A stretch of 12,922 bases of DNA from Candidatus Bathyarchaeota archaeon. GTDB lineage: Archaea; Thermoproteota; Bathyarchaeia; TCS64. Numbering within the stretch: position 1 is the first letter of the stretch; every line of letters starts with the position of its first letter. The DNA is taken from contig JAGTQJ010000013.1 in NCBI GenBank assembly GCA_018396515.1, forward strand, positions 4,804 through 17,725, in the 5' to 3' direction. A program made the position numbers and the translations under genes. The notes beneath the pieces are model-generated. The model saw only the letters and a program-made list of their open reading frames with translations, did not search any database and was not told where the DNA came from. This document shows positions 1 to 6,687 of the stretch, in pieces.

Positions 1-267
1 ATGGTAGGTCTCCTCACCTTCTTAATAGGGAGGATGTTTGGGTTCAAGGCCAGAGCCACACCCCTCGCCCTCTCCGGTGAAGACCTGAATCCCGACCTGG
101 CACTGGAGCTCGCCGATTTGGCTCACAGGATTAGAGGACATGGGGCTGGGAGAACCGTTTGGGATATGTGCGAGAGGTTCGGCGTCGGCCCATCCCAGGT
201 GACATGGGAGATGCTGGAAAGGGTCAACCATTCACCAATAGTCATCCTAAGAAAAATGTTTAAATAA
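1..267 (+). CDS. hypothetical protein, probably 5'-truncated
   Basis: An open frame begins at the first base of the window (ATG) and ends with TAA after 88 codons. Because the ATG is the very first base, I cannot tell whether it is the true start or an internal methionine of a longer gene. The first 13 or so residues are hydrophobic and then basic. The middle is a charged, probably helical segment rich in Leu, Ala and His, and the C-terminus is basic (ends KMFK). I recognise no domain or catalytic motif. Codon use (AGG, CTC, GAG) matches the core genes further right. It is followed by an A/T-rich stretch with no clear terminator. Confidence 0.5.
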   Translation: MVGLLTFLIGRMFGFKARATPLALSGEDLNPDLALELADLAHRIRGHGAGRTVWDMCERFGVGPSQVTWEMLERVNHSPIVILRKMFK

Positions 268-460
268 AGAAATTAAAGTGGCTAATTTCAGGTACGCATA
301 TATTTTTAGTAGTAAAAATTCAAGCACAAATAAAAACACAAATAAAAATTGATTGATTTTTATACAAAAAGAATGTAAAAGTAAGAATTAAAAGAGTTAA
401 GACTTTAAATATAATGGCCTTATTCGTTGTCACCAGGTTTATTATCTCCCATAGTCCTAG

Positions 461-564
461 TGCGGGGGGTGGGACTCGAACCCACGAAGGCCTAAGCCAC
501 GAGATCTCTTCCCGAGCTTAGGATCTTAAGTCTCGCCCCTTTGGCCAGTCTCGGGAACCCCCGC
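461..564 (-). tRNA. tRNA-Leu (UAA) with a 19-nt intron
   Basis: On the minus strand the acceptor arm GCGGGGG (564-558) pairs with CCCCCGC (468-462), and A at 461 is the discriminator base. The D stem is CCC/GGG, and the T arm GTGGG-TTCGAGT-CCCAC is perfect. The long variable arm is typical of class II leucine tRNA. The anticodon TAA lies at 528-526 and the anticodon stem is CGAGA/TCTCG. The stem closes only after removal of 19 nt (524-506) inserted after position 37, the usual archaeal intron site. The mature tRNA would be 85 nt. No CCA is encoded. A GATC repeated at both junctions leaves the exact splice point ambiguous by a few bases without changing the product. Confidence 0.95.
506..524 (-). 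other. tRNA-Leu intron (19 nt)
   Basis: Removing these bases restores a seven-base anticodon loop CTTAAGA closed by the five-pair stem CGAGA/TCTCG. The position between nucleotides 37 and 38 is the canonical one for introns cut by the archaeal splicing endonuclease at a bulge-helix-bulge. CTT of the 5' exon can pair with AAG near the intron's 3' end, but I cannot draw a perfect canonical bulge-helix-bulge by eye, so a relaxed version is likely. Confidence 0.85.
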
Positions 565-594
565 TTCAAGAAAGAGAGAATCCATAAGCTCCTC

Positions 595-607
595 AAAAAT
601 ATATCCC
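595..607 (-). promoter_or_regulatory. TATA-like promoter of tRNA-Leu
   Basis: The minus strand reads GGGATATATTTTT here, 31-43 nt upstream of the tRNA 5' end at 564. An archaeal TATA box acts about 25 nt before the transcription start, so this would give a transcript with a leader of roughly 10 nt. The box sits between the two divergent tRNA genes. Confidence 0.4.
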
Positions 608-642
608 TAAACGCCTCCTCTAGACTACGGCTTCCGAATAGG

Positions 643-651
643 TTAAAAATA
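643..651 (+). promoter_or_regulatory. TATA-like promoter of tRNA-Arg
   Basis: TTAAAAATA is centred about 25 nt upstream of the first base of tRNA-Arg (672). This is the expected distance for an archaeal TATA box that starts transcription at or very close to the mature 5' end. Confidence 0.5.
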
Positions 652-671
652 CGTTAGGTATAATTTTTCTG

Positions 672-746
672 GGGCCCGTTGCCCAGCCAGGATAGGGCGC
701 AGACCTCCTAAGTCTGAGGTCGTGGGTTCGAATCCCACCGGGCCCG
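672..746 (+). tRNA. tRNA-Arg (CCU)
   Basis: The acceptor arm GGGCCCG (672-678) pairs with CGGGCCC (739-745), with G746 as discriminator. The D stem is GCCC/GGGC. The anticodon arm is CAGAC-CTCCTAA-GTCTG with anticodon CCT at 707-709, which reads AGG codons. The T arm is GTGGG-TTCGAAT-CCCAC. The tRNA is 75 nt, with no intron and no encoded CCA. Its 3' half is overlapped on the opposite strand by an integrase-like fragment, so it appears to have served as an integration target while keeping an intact tRNA. Confidence 0.97.
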
Positions 747-748
747 CA
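705..748 (+). mobile_element. candidate attachment site (attL) in the 3' half of tRNA-Arg
   Basis: SSV-type elements recombine with tRNA genes, with the att core typically running from the anticodon loop to the tRNA 3' end. Here that stretch is shared by the intact tRNA and by the antisense int(N)-like frame that starts just to the right. I saw no second copy of this core in the window, so the partner site attR is either outside it or lost. The site is inferred from the layout; its limits are approximate. Confidence 0.35.
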
Positions 749-905
749 TAATTTGAGACCTCTTTTCGAAAATCTTTTGAAGAAATTCCTTTTATTGCCT
801 CGATCACCCTCCTAAGGCAATATTCGAAGGATTTTGACAGATTAAGGCCTAAGGAGCGGGCCTTTCTGAGGACTTCATCATCGATGTAGAGGTGCACACG
901 GCCCG

Positions 906-1239
906 CTATGGCCAACCTCCCTCCTTCGGCGGTCTATGAGAGGAGTTTCCTGGGGCCTCGATGAGGCGCCGCCGCCTTGAGAACGCCCATTCACCGGATG
1001 GGACGGCTCTGATCTTGAAGGCCTGCTGTATCCACTCAATCTCCGGAGCAAACTTGAAGGCGGTCCTTAGATCATAGCCAGCCCGCCTCAAACGGTAAGC
1101 CTCGTGACACCTTCTTATAAAACTCAATGAGTCTAATGGCGGCGTCGACCGGGAGCTCCAGAAGATAATAGCCATCCTTCTTGAATTCTGATTCGAGGGC
1201 CCGCTCATAAATAATGCTTTGCAGTGGAAAGGGTGCTTG
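906..1239 (-). pseudogene. frameshifted gene remnant upstream of int(N)
   Basis: Two protein-like stretches lie in different minus-strand frames. The first (1239 to a TGA at 1072-1074) contains ESEFKKDGYYLLELPVDAAI and ends near GLPFEAGWL. The second picks up close to 1083 with YDLRTAFKFAPEIEWIQQAF and stops with TAG at 906-908. A single frameshift near 1075-1090 would join them into about 110 residues. The stop overlaps the presumed TTG start of int(N) (915), an arrangement typical of translational coupling, so this was probably the upstream partner of the integrase in a mobile-element operon. I recognise no family. A longer start further right is possible but hidden in A/T-rich sequence. 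Confidence 0.35.
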
Positions 1240-1398
1240 TCAAACTTACTCTTAAATCTTTATGAAGCATAACCTCCATCCTTTTAGATCCCCGAACTTC
1301 CAATAAAATAATTCTAAATTTAACACTTAGGTGGAAAGCCTCTCTATAATAAGCCCCGGAAATCGACTTTTTAATAATCCGTTTCAAGCTTATCTTTA

Positions 1399-1410
1399 TT
1401 TAATTAAATA
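1399..1410 (+). promoter_or_regulatory. TATA-like box upstream of hyuA
   Basis: TTTAATTAAATA lies about 90 nt before the hyuA start and would give a start of transcription near 1430, with a leader holding both GGAGG (1463-1467) and GGTGA (1485-1489). A second A/T-rich candidate, near 1448-1460, would start transcription near 1480, after the GGAGG. The sequence alone does not decide between them. Confidence 0.3.
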
Positions 1411-1495
1411 CTTCTTAATTCCTGACCGTTTGACCATAGCTCACCATTTAGATAAATTAATAGGAGGAATATGGAGTCTCGTAGGGTGAAGCCTG

Positions 1496-3604
1496 ATGGC
1501 CAGATACCGCCTAGGAATAGACGTAGGGGGAACATTCACCGATATTGTCGCGCTGAACGAGGAGAACGGTGAAATTTTGAATATAAAAATATCTTCGACC
1601 CCTGAAGATCCGGCGAAAGCTGTTGTTGAAGCATTTCATGAATTTCTAATGGAACGAGGAGGCTGGGAGGTCTCAAGGGTTATCCATGCCACAACAGTAG
1701 CCACGAACGCCCTCCTCGGACAGCTAGGCTTAGAGTTACCTAGAACAGCTCTTATAGCCACGAGGGGTTTTCGAGACGTGTTGGAGATCGGAAGGCAGCG
1801 CCGACATAAACTCTACGATCTTTTCATCCAGAGGCCGCGCCCCCTAATCCCTCGAAATCTCCGCTTTGAGGTCGATGAGCGTATCGGGCCTAGGGGTGAG
1901 ATCATCGAGCCTTTAAACGAGGATCAGGTGAAAAGATTAGGAGAAAAGTTAAAAAAAGAAAATATTAAATCGGTTGCCGTTGCCTTGCTCTTCTCCTATA
2001 TAAATCAAAAACATGAACGTAGAATAGAAAAAATTTTAAAGAAATTATTACCTCGAATTTATATTTCCATATCTTCAGATATAGCACCTGAATATAGAGA
2101 GTATGAAAGAACAAGTACTGCTGTTGTTAATGCCATTTTAATGCCTATAGTATCCAGCTACCTGATTAAATTGCAGAGAAGAATGAGGGGGTTAGGGGTT
2201 AGGGCTCCATTGTGTGTGATGCAGTCCGACGGGGGGATAGCCTTGAAAGATGTCGTCTCAAAGAGGCCCATAAGCATGGTCGAGTCTGGTCCAGCGGCTG
2301 GGGTTATAGCCTCCGCCTTCTATGGAAGCTTCCTCGGGCTCGGAAGGATTCTAAGCTTCGACATGGGTGGAACTACAGCCAAAGCTGGAGCAGTAATAGA
2401 AGGGAAGCCGGAGATAGTGAGCGAATACGAGGTCGCTGGAGAGGTCCACAGCGGGAGGATAGTTAAGGGCAGCGGTTACCCCGTCAGATACCCCTTCATA
2501 GATCTGGCTGAATGTAGTGCTGGTGGGGGGACAATAGCTTGGGTTGATGAGGGCAAGGCCCTACAGGTGGGACCCATTAGTGCAGGGGCGACCCCTGGGC
2601 CAGCATGCTATGGGAAGGGAGGAAGGCATCCCACCGTGACGGATGCTAACCTAGTACTGGGAAGGCTAAACCCCAACTATCTGCTAGGAGGAGAGATGAA
2701 AATATACCCAGAACTTTCTGAAAAAGCCATATTGAATGAGATATGTCAAAAAATCCGATTGGAATTAACTGAAGCTGCGAATGGAATCATAAAAATTACT
2801 AATTCCGCTATGTCGAAAATTTTAAGGATAGTATCAGTTGAACGGGGGCATGACCCGAGGGATTTCGTCCTAATTTGTTTTGGTGGGGCGGGCCCAATGC
2901 ACGGATGCGCACTGGCAGAGGAGCTAAACATCAAGAAGATAATTGTCCCACCAAATCCAGGTCTTTTCTCCGCCCATGGACTGTTGATGACCGATTTTAA
3001 GACCACCCTTATCAGGGCAGTGATGAAGCTAATGGATGAAATAAATGTAGAAAAAATTGAGGATGTTTTTCAAAAGCTTGAGTTTAAATGTGCCAGAATA
3101 TTGGAAAAACAGAACATCTCCAAGAATGATATGTACTTTATCCGTGAAATGGATTTAAGGTACTTTGGACAAAGCTATGAATTAACAGTTCCAGCATCAA
3201 AGCCATTCACAGAAGATAATGTCAACCAAACCGTTGAAAGCTTCCATGAAAAACATATGAAAATCTATGGCTATGCAGTGAGAGAAGAGCCAGTAGAACT
3301 AGTAAATGTTAGAATTAATGGTATAGGGTTTGTCGAGAAACCCAGATTTATTGAGAAACATGTAAATGAAGAAAAACCATCAAGCGATGCTATTGTTGAA
3401 AAGCGAAAAGTGTTTTTTGAGAAAATAGATGATTATATTGAAACTCCAGTCTATAAACGGGAAAAACTTAAACCGGGAAACCTTATTGAAGGTCCCGCTG
3501 TTATAGAGCAATATGATACCACAACCGTTGTATATCCAGGCTGGATGGCTACTGTCGACAAGTTTGAGAACTTAGTTATCTCTATGAAAGGGGGGGCTTA
3601 TTGA
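1496..3604 (+). CDS. hyuA: HyuA: hydantoinase/oxoprolinase-family ATP-dependent subunit
   Basis: A 702-residue alpha-type subunit of the hydantoinase A/5-oxoprolinase/acetone carboxylase superfamily, which uses ATP to open cyclic amides or activate related substrates in the cytoplasm. The N-terminal domain opens with GIDVGGTFTD (7-16), the phosphate-binding loop of the ASKHA fold. The main domain carries SMVESGPAAG (about 259-268), SFDMGGTTAK (about 287-296), CSAGGGT (about 341-347), GATPGPACYG (about 364-373) and VERGHDPRDF followed by FGGAGPMHG (about 448-470). The rest is the C-terminal hydantoinase domain. The length is normal for a stand-alone HyuA, not the roughly 1,200-residue fused form. 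ATG 1496 is the first possible start, since a TGA lies three codons before; GGTGA at 1485-1489 fits as ribosome binding site. hyuB follows one base after the stop. The substrate (hydantoin, N-methylhydantoin, 5-oxoproline or other) cannot be read from sequence. Confidence 0.93.
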   Translation: MARYRLGIDVGGTFTDIVALNEENGEILNIKISSTPEDPAKAVVEAFHEFLMERGGWEVSRVIHATTVATNALLGQLGLELPRTALIATRGFRDVLEIGRQRRHKLYDLFIQRPRPLIPRNLRFEVDERIGPRGEIIEPLNEDQVKRLGEKLKKENIKSVAVALLFSYINQKHERRIEKILKKLLPRIYISISSDIAPEYREYERTSTAVVNAILMPIVSSYLIKLQRRMRGLGVRAPLCVMQSDGGIALKDVVSKRPISMVESGPAAGVIASAFYGSFLGLGRILSFDMGGTTAKAGAVIEGKPEIVSEYEVAGEVHSGRIVKGSGYPVRYPFIDLAECSAGGGTIAWVDEGKALQVGPISAGATPGPACYGKGGRHPTVTDANLVLGRLNPNYLLGGEMKIYPELSEKAILNEICQKIRLELTEAANGIIKITNSAMSKILRIVSVERGHDPRDFVLICFGGAGPMHGCALAEELNIKKIIVPPNPGLFSAHGLLMTDFKTTLIRAVMKLMDEINVEKIEDVFQKLEFKCARILEKQNISKNDMYFIREMDLRYFGQSYELTVPASKPFTEDNVNQTVESFHEKHMKIYGYAVREEPVELVNVRINGIGFVEKPRFIEKHVNEEKPSSDAIVEKRKVFFEKIDDYIETPVYKREKLKPGNLIEGPAVIEQYDTTTVVYPGWMATVDKFENLVISMKGGAY

Positions 3605-3605
3605 A

Positions 3606-5336
3606 TTGGAAATAGACCCTATAACCGTGGAGGTTATTAAAGGAGCTCTTATATATGCGGCAGAGGAGATGGGAATTGTTCTGAGAAACTCTGCATACTC
3701 GCCTAACATAAAAGAACGTATGGATTTCTCCTGCACAATTTTCGATGAGAGAAGGCGTTTGGCTGCGCAGGCGGAGCACATTCCTGTTCATTTGGGATCA
3801 ATGCAGCTAGCAGTCCAAAAGGGGCTTGAAAGATTCAAGGGCGAACTTGAAGATGGAGACATGATAATACTTAATGACCCATACATAAGTGGGACCCATC
3901 TCCCTGACATAACCCTGATATGTCCAATATTCTATAAAGATGAGATCATTGCATATTCGGCTAATAAAGCTCACCATTCAGATGTGGGAGGAAAAGCACC
4001 TGGAAGCATGGCTGGAGATGCCACAGAAATATACCAAGAAGGTATCATCATTCCACCAGTGAAGTTTATTAAAAATAATGTTATTGACGATGAAATTGCG
4101 AGCATAATTATGAGCAATATTAGAACTCCAGAAATTAGGATGGGAGATCTGAGGGCTCAGATGGCAGCCAACATCATAGGGAAAAGAAGGGTCTTAGAAA
4201 TTATAGAAAAATATGGATTAGAAATTTTTAGGAAGGCAGTGGAAGAAATTATGAAATATTCTGAAAGGAGAATGAAAATGGAAATTGGAAAAATGCCTGT
4301 TGGGAGTTGGGAGGCAGAGGATTATCTTGAAAATACGGGTGTAGTTGATGAAAGGGTAAAGATAAAAGTTAAGCTGACTATAAAGAAAGATCATTTGATT
4401 ATCGACTATTATGGAACTGATAAACAGGTGAACGGGCCCGTCAACGCCGTTTTAGGGGTCACATTATCCGGGGTCTACTATGTTTTAAGGAGTATGACGG
4501 ATCCAAATATCCCGATGAATGATGGGTGCTATAGGCCCGTGAGGGTAATAGTACCAGAGGGAACCGTCATGAATCCTATCCCCCCAGCACCAGTGGCCGG
4601 CGGCAATGTGGAGACCTCCCAGAGGAATGTAGATGTGTTGTTGAGGGCCTTCGCCCAGGTGCTTCCCGATAGAGTTTGCGCAGCGTGTCAAGGGACTATG
4701 AATAATGTCGCAGTTGGAGGAATAAACCCCGAGAATGGCAGGCCTTGGACATTCTATGAAACAATAGCTGGAGGGTATGGAGGCAGAAAGGGAATGGATG
4801 GGGTTGACGCCATTCATTCCCATATGACAAATACCATGAACACGCCCATCGAAGCCATCGAAGCAATATACCCTATTCGTTTCCTTAAATATGAGCTGAG
4901 AGAGGATAGTGGGGGTCCTGGAAAGTGGAGGGGAGGAGTAGGCCTTGAAAGAAGTTGGATGCTCCTCTCACCCTCAGCCACCCTCTCCATTCTAGCTGAG
5001 AGAACCATTATACCCCCTTGGGGCCTTTTCAACGGGAAACCTGGAGCCACCGGTGAGTATTATATAATAAAGCAAAATGGAGAGAAAATAAAGTTAAGTT
5101 CAAAATGCACCGTAAAGATCGAGAAGGGCGACATATTTGTTGTAAGGACCCCGGGAGGTGGAGGCTATGGTGATCCATTAGAAAGAAGCCCCGAACTTGT
5201 CCACCGCGATGTCTTAAACGGCCTAGTTTCAATCGAGGCCGCAGAGAAGGAGTATGGAGTCGTGGTAAATCCAGAGAAAATCGAGATAGATTGGAAATCC
5301 ACATTACAGCTTAGATTAAAAAAAGTACAAGTATAG
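3606..5336 (+). CDS. hyuB: HyuB: hydantoinase/oxoprolinase-family partner subunit
   Basis: A 576-residue beta-type subunit that forms a heteromeric enzyme with HyuA. The N-terminus DPITVEVIKGAL and the segment RMDFSCTIFD are family hallmarks. They are followed by GDMIILNDPYISGTHLPD (about 86-103), KAHHSDVGGKAPGS (about 121-134), NVETSQRNVDVLLRAFAQ, YETIAGGYGGRKGMDG and the C-terminal GGGGYGDP. The start is TTG 3606, one base after the hyuA stop, preceded by a run of seven G at 3590-3596. The closest other in-frame possibility is ATT 3600, and the family N-terminus supports TTG. The spacing implies translational coupling and a one-to-one complex. There is no gene for an acetone carboxylase gamma subunit nearby, so an acetone or acetophenone carboxylase role is less likely than an amidohydrolase-type reaction. 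Confidence 0.92.
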   Translation: MEIDPITVEVIKGALIYAAEEMGIVLRNSAYSPNIKERMDFSCTIFDERRRLAAQAEHIPVHLGSMQLAVQKGLERFKGELEDGDMIILNDPYISGTHLPDITLICPIFYKDEIIAYSANKAHHSDVGGKAPGSMAGDATEIYQEGIIIPPVKFIKNNVIDDEIASIIMSNIRTPEIRMGDLRAQMAANIIGKRRVLEIIEKYGLEIFRKAVEEIMKYSERRMKMEIGKMPVGSWEAEDYLENTGVVDERVKIKVKLTIKKDHLIIDYYGTDKQVNGPVNAVLGVTLSGVYYVLRSMTDPNIPMNDGCYRPVRVIVPEGTVMNPIPPAPVAGGNVETSQRNVDVLLRAFAQVLPDRVCAACQGTMNNVAVGGINPENGRPWTFYETIAGGYGGRKGMDGVDAIHSHMTNTMNTPIEAIEAIYPIRFLKYELREDSGGPGKWRGGVGLERSWMLLSPSATLSILAERTIIPPWGLFNGKPGATGEYYIIKQNGEKIKLSSKCTVKIEKGDIFVVRTPGGGGYGDPLERSPELVHRDVLNGLVSIEAAEKEYGVVVNPEKIEIDWKSTLQLRLKKVQV

Positions 5337-5797
5337 AGAACTGTTAAAGGATAAAGTGACTTCTCGGACTTTTAGGACTTTTCACACATAGATGTTCATC
5401 AATTCTTCTTGTAGACACGGTTCGGCGCGCACGCCAAGAAGGATTTAGTTTTCGACCTTGCTGAAAGCCGAGAGGGGAGTGAAGAAGCTCATTTCTGTCG
5501 TCGAGACTTCCAACTTCCTCGTATCAACTTAAAGGAAACCCATTTAGCAGAGCGCATAAGTGGTCATCGATTTTTTGACTTATCTCCTTTGATAAAGACC
5601 TTTTTCGGGCTTAGTTAGGCTTATAGGGAGTGAGGAGGTCAAGGGATAGTTAAAATGCATGCATGAAAAACTGCATGTAGTCGTCACTCGTTAAATCATG
5701 GTTCACCTCGTTGAGTTTTTGCAAAATCTCCCGATCTTCTTTTTGCTCGGTTCTCCGTATGGGGGAATGAGCTTCCCGACTTCGTCTGGCTCGGTTC
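5337..5797. other. gene-poor stretch downstream of hyuB
   Basis: I find no convincing gene here. A plus-strand frame of about 68 codons, roughly 5414-5617, is open but has no start codon and no recognisable motif. A/T-rich and short-palindrome elements occur, such as ATGCATGCAT near 5654-5663. Weak T-runs soon after the hyuB stop (CTTTTAGGACTTTT) could end its transcript. The mixture of short open stretches in several frames suggests decayed sequence rather than a dense regulatory region. Confidence 0.4.
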
Positions 5798-6155
5798 TTA
5801 TTTGAGAGACTTGATTTCTTCAACGAGCCATCTGGCTTTCTCCACCTCCTCGCGGGCCAGCTCCACTTCACCTTAATAGGAGCACGAAACATGGGCTTTG
5901 CCGAATCTGGCTCCAAGCCTCTCGGAGTTCAGCCTTGCCGACTTCGGGCTCTGGATAATCAACTTTAACTCGCGTAGGTAAGCAAAACGTTCTCCGTGGC
6001 GTTCGGGCTCTGGATAACCATGCTTCACGAGTAGCTGGTCAACAGCCTTTATCACAGCCTGGAAAAGCCTTATCGCAGGCGTTTCGCCTACGCATAGCAA
6101 CCGGGGAACGCGCTCCCTCTTCAGCCAGAGCCAGGGCTTCCTCAATCTCAGACAT
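5798..6155 (-). pseudogene. broken PaREP1/HEPN-like gene
   Basis: ATG at 6155 starts MSEIEEALALAEEGAR. About 25 codons later the protein-like sequence shifts frame and continues as LFQAVIKAVDQLLVKHGYPE, ERFAYLREL, then RFGKAHVSC. After an in-frame TAA near 5874-5876 the same frame goes on with GEVELAREEVEKARWLVEEI and ends at TAA 5798-5800. Joined, these give about 118 residues of all-helical protein resembling the archaeal PaREP1/HEPN-like family, often found in toxin-antitoxin or expanded repeat families. With one frameshift and one stop it cannot make a full protein. An exact 16-bp direct repeat (5943-5958 and 6002-6017) lies inside it. The family call rests on eye recognition of the GYPEP...ERF.YLREL pattern and is moderately sure; that the gene is broken is clear. 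Confidence 0.6.
5943..6017. repeat. 16-bp direct repeat inside the PaREP1-like remnant
   Basis: TTCGGGCTCTGGATAA occurs at 5943-5958 and again at 6002-6017, 59 bp apart start to start. On the coding strand the upstream copy encodes part of the GYPEPE segment, and the second is read in another frame (LIIQSPK). This suggests a local duplication that helped break the gene. Confidence 0.7.
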
Positions 6156-6687
6156 AACGTTAACTTATTTAATGATATGCTTGTCAATCTTTAATAAAGG
6201 CTTTCACTGACCGGCTAAAAGTGTAACCAAATCTTGAGCCTAGCAAAACAATTATACATGTGGTTACTCTTATCCCGATGATAGTTTAGTGCATTCTTAA
6301 CTGAAAAGGAAATGACATAGAGAAAGCAAGGAAAGGTGATGTTTGGTTTTACATTTACCTGAAGGCACTCTATATTGAACTTGAAGATTGGCATCCAATA
6401 AAAATTAAAAATAAATTTTTTCCAATATAGAACTGATTGGATTGTATCCGTTGTTATCTAGGCAGCTGAGGGCCCACCAATCCTCTCCTCATGAGACTAG
6501 AGGCTCCTTAGCGCCGTAATCTCAGTTTTTAGACAATTAGCCCACCATCGCTAAGTCTTCAAAACAAGGTCCTCTCCATTCACAAACGCGATCTCCCAAG
6601 GTCACGAAAAATTCTAGATATTGAGGGTTGTAATCTCAGCAAAACTTTCTTATTGTCAACTAGGTTAGAACTGCTAGGAGAGTCTTT
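6156..6687. other. gene-poor stretch upstream of the TPP enzyme gene
   Basis: No intact gene is visible. A short plus-strand frame (6305-6430, ending TAG) reads like real protein (DIEKARKGDVWFYIYLKALY, then ELEDWHPIK) but has no clear start and is only about 41 codons, so it is probably a relic. It coincides with nested inverted repeats: CTATATTG (6370-6377) with CAATATAG (6423-6430), and inside them ATTGG-CAT-CCAAT (6387-6399), followed by A- and T-runs. No convincing TATA box for the next gene could be fixed. Confidence 0.4.

Larger units (their letters stand above)
643..915 (-). pseudogene. SSV-type integrase N-terminal fragment, int(N), RHH/CcdA-like
   Basis: The frame is 90 codons from TTG at 915; GTG at residue 7 is an alternative start. 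Residues 7-38 (VHLYIDDEVL, then LGLNLSKSFE) resemble the ribbon-helix-helix/CcdA-like N-terminus that opens many archaeal tyrosine integrases. From residue 57 the frame runs antisense through the tRNA-Arg 3' half, giving the GPVGFEPTTSDLGG string characteristic of antisense-translated tRNA, and it stops at 643 just past the tRNA. In SSV-type integration the int gene is cut at its internal attP site; the short N-terminal piece stays at attL overlapping the tRNA and pointing into it, as here. The catalytic C-terminal part (RxxY recombinase) is not in the window. A purine-rich GGAGG lies 4 nt before the TTG. A free-standing antitoxin-like protein with an accidental tail is the alternative. Confidence 0.6.

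Noticed and set aside
643..746. C-terminal GPVGFEPTTSDLGG part of the frame as a conserved protein motif
   Set aside because: It is the antisense translation of the tRNA-Arg 3' half, a familiar string that appears wherever a frame crosses such a tRNA. It says nothing about function beyond marking the overlap.
1496..5336. Acetone or acetophenone carboxylase
   Set aside because: HyuA and HyuB look like the general family, and no gamma-subunit gene is adjacent. The more specific name is not supported.
5414..5617. Plus-strand frame of about 68 codons after hyuB
   Set aside because: It has no start codon, ribosome binding site or recognisable motif, and competing open stretches occur in other frames.
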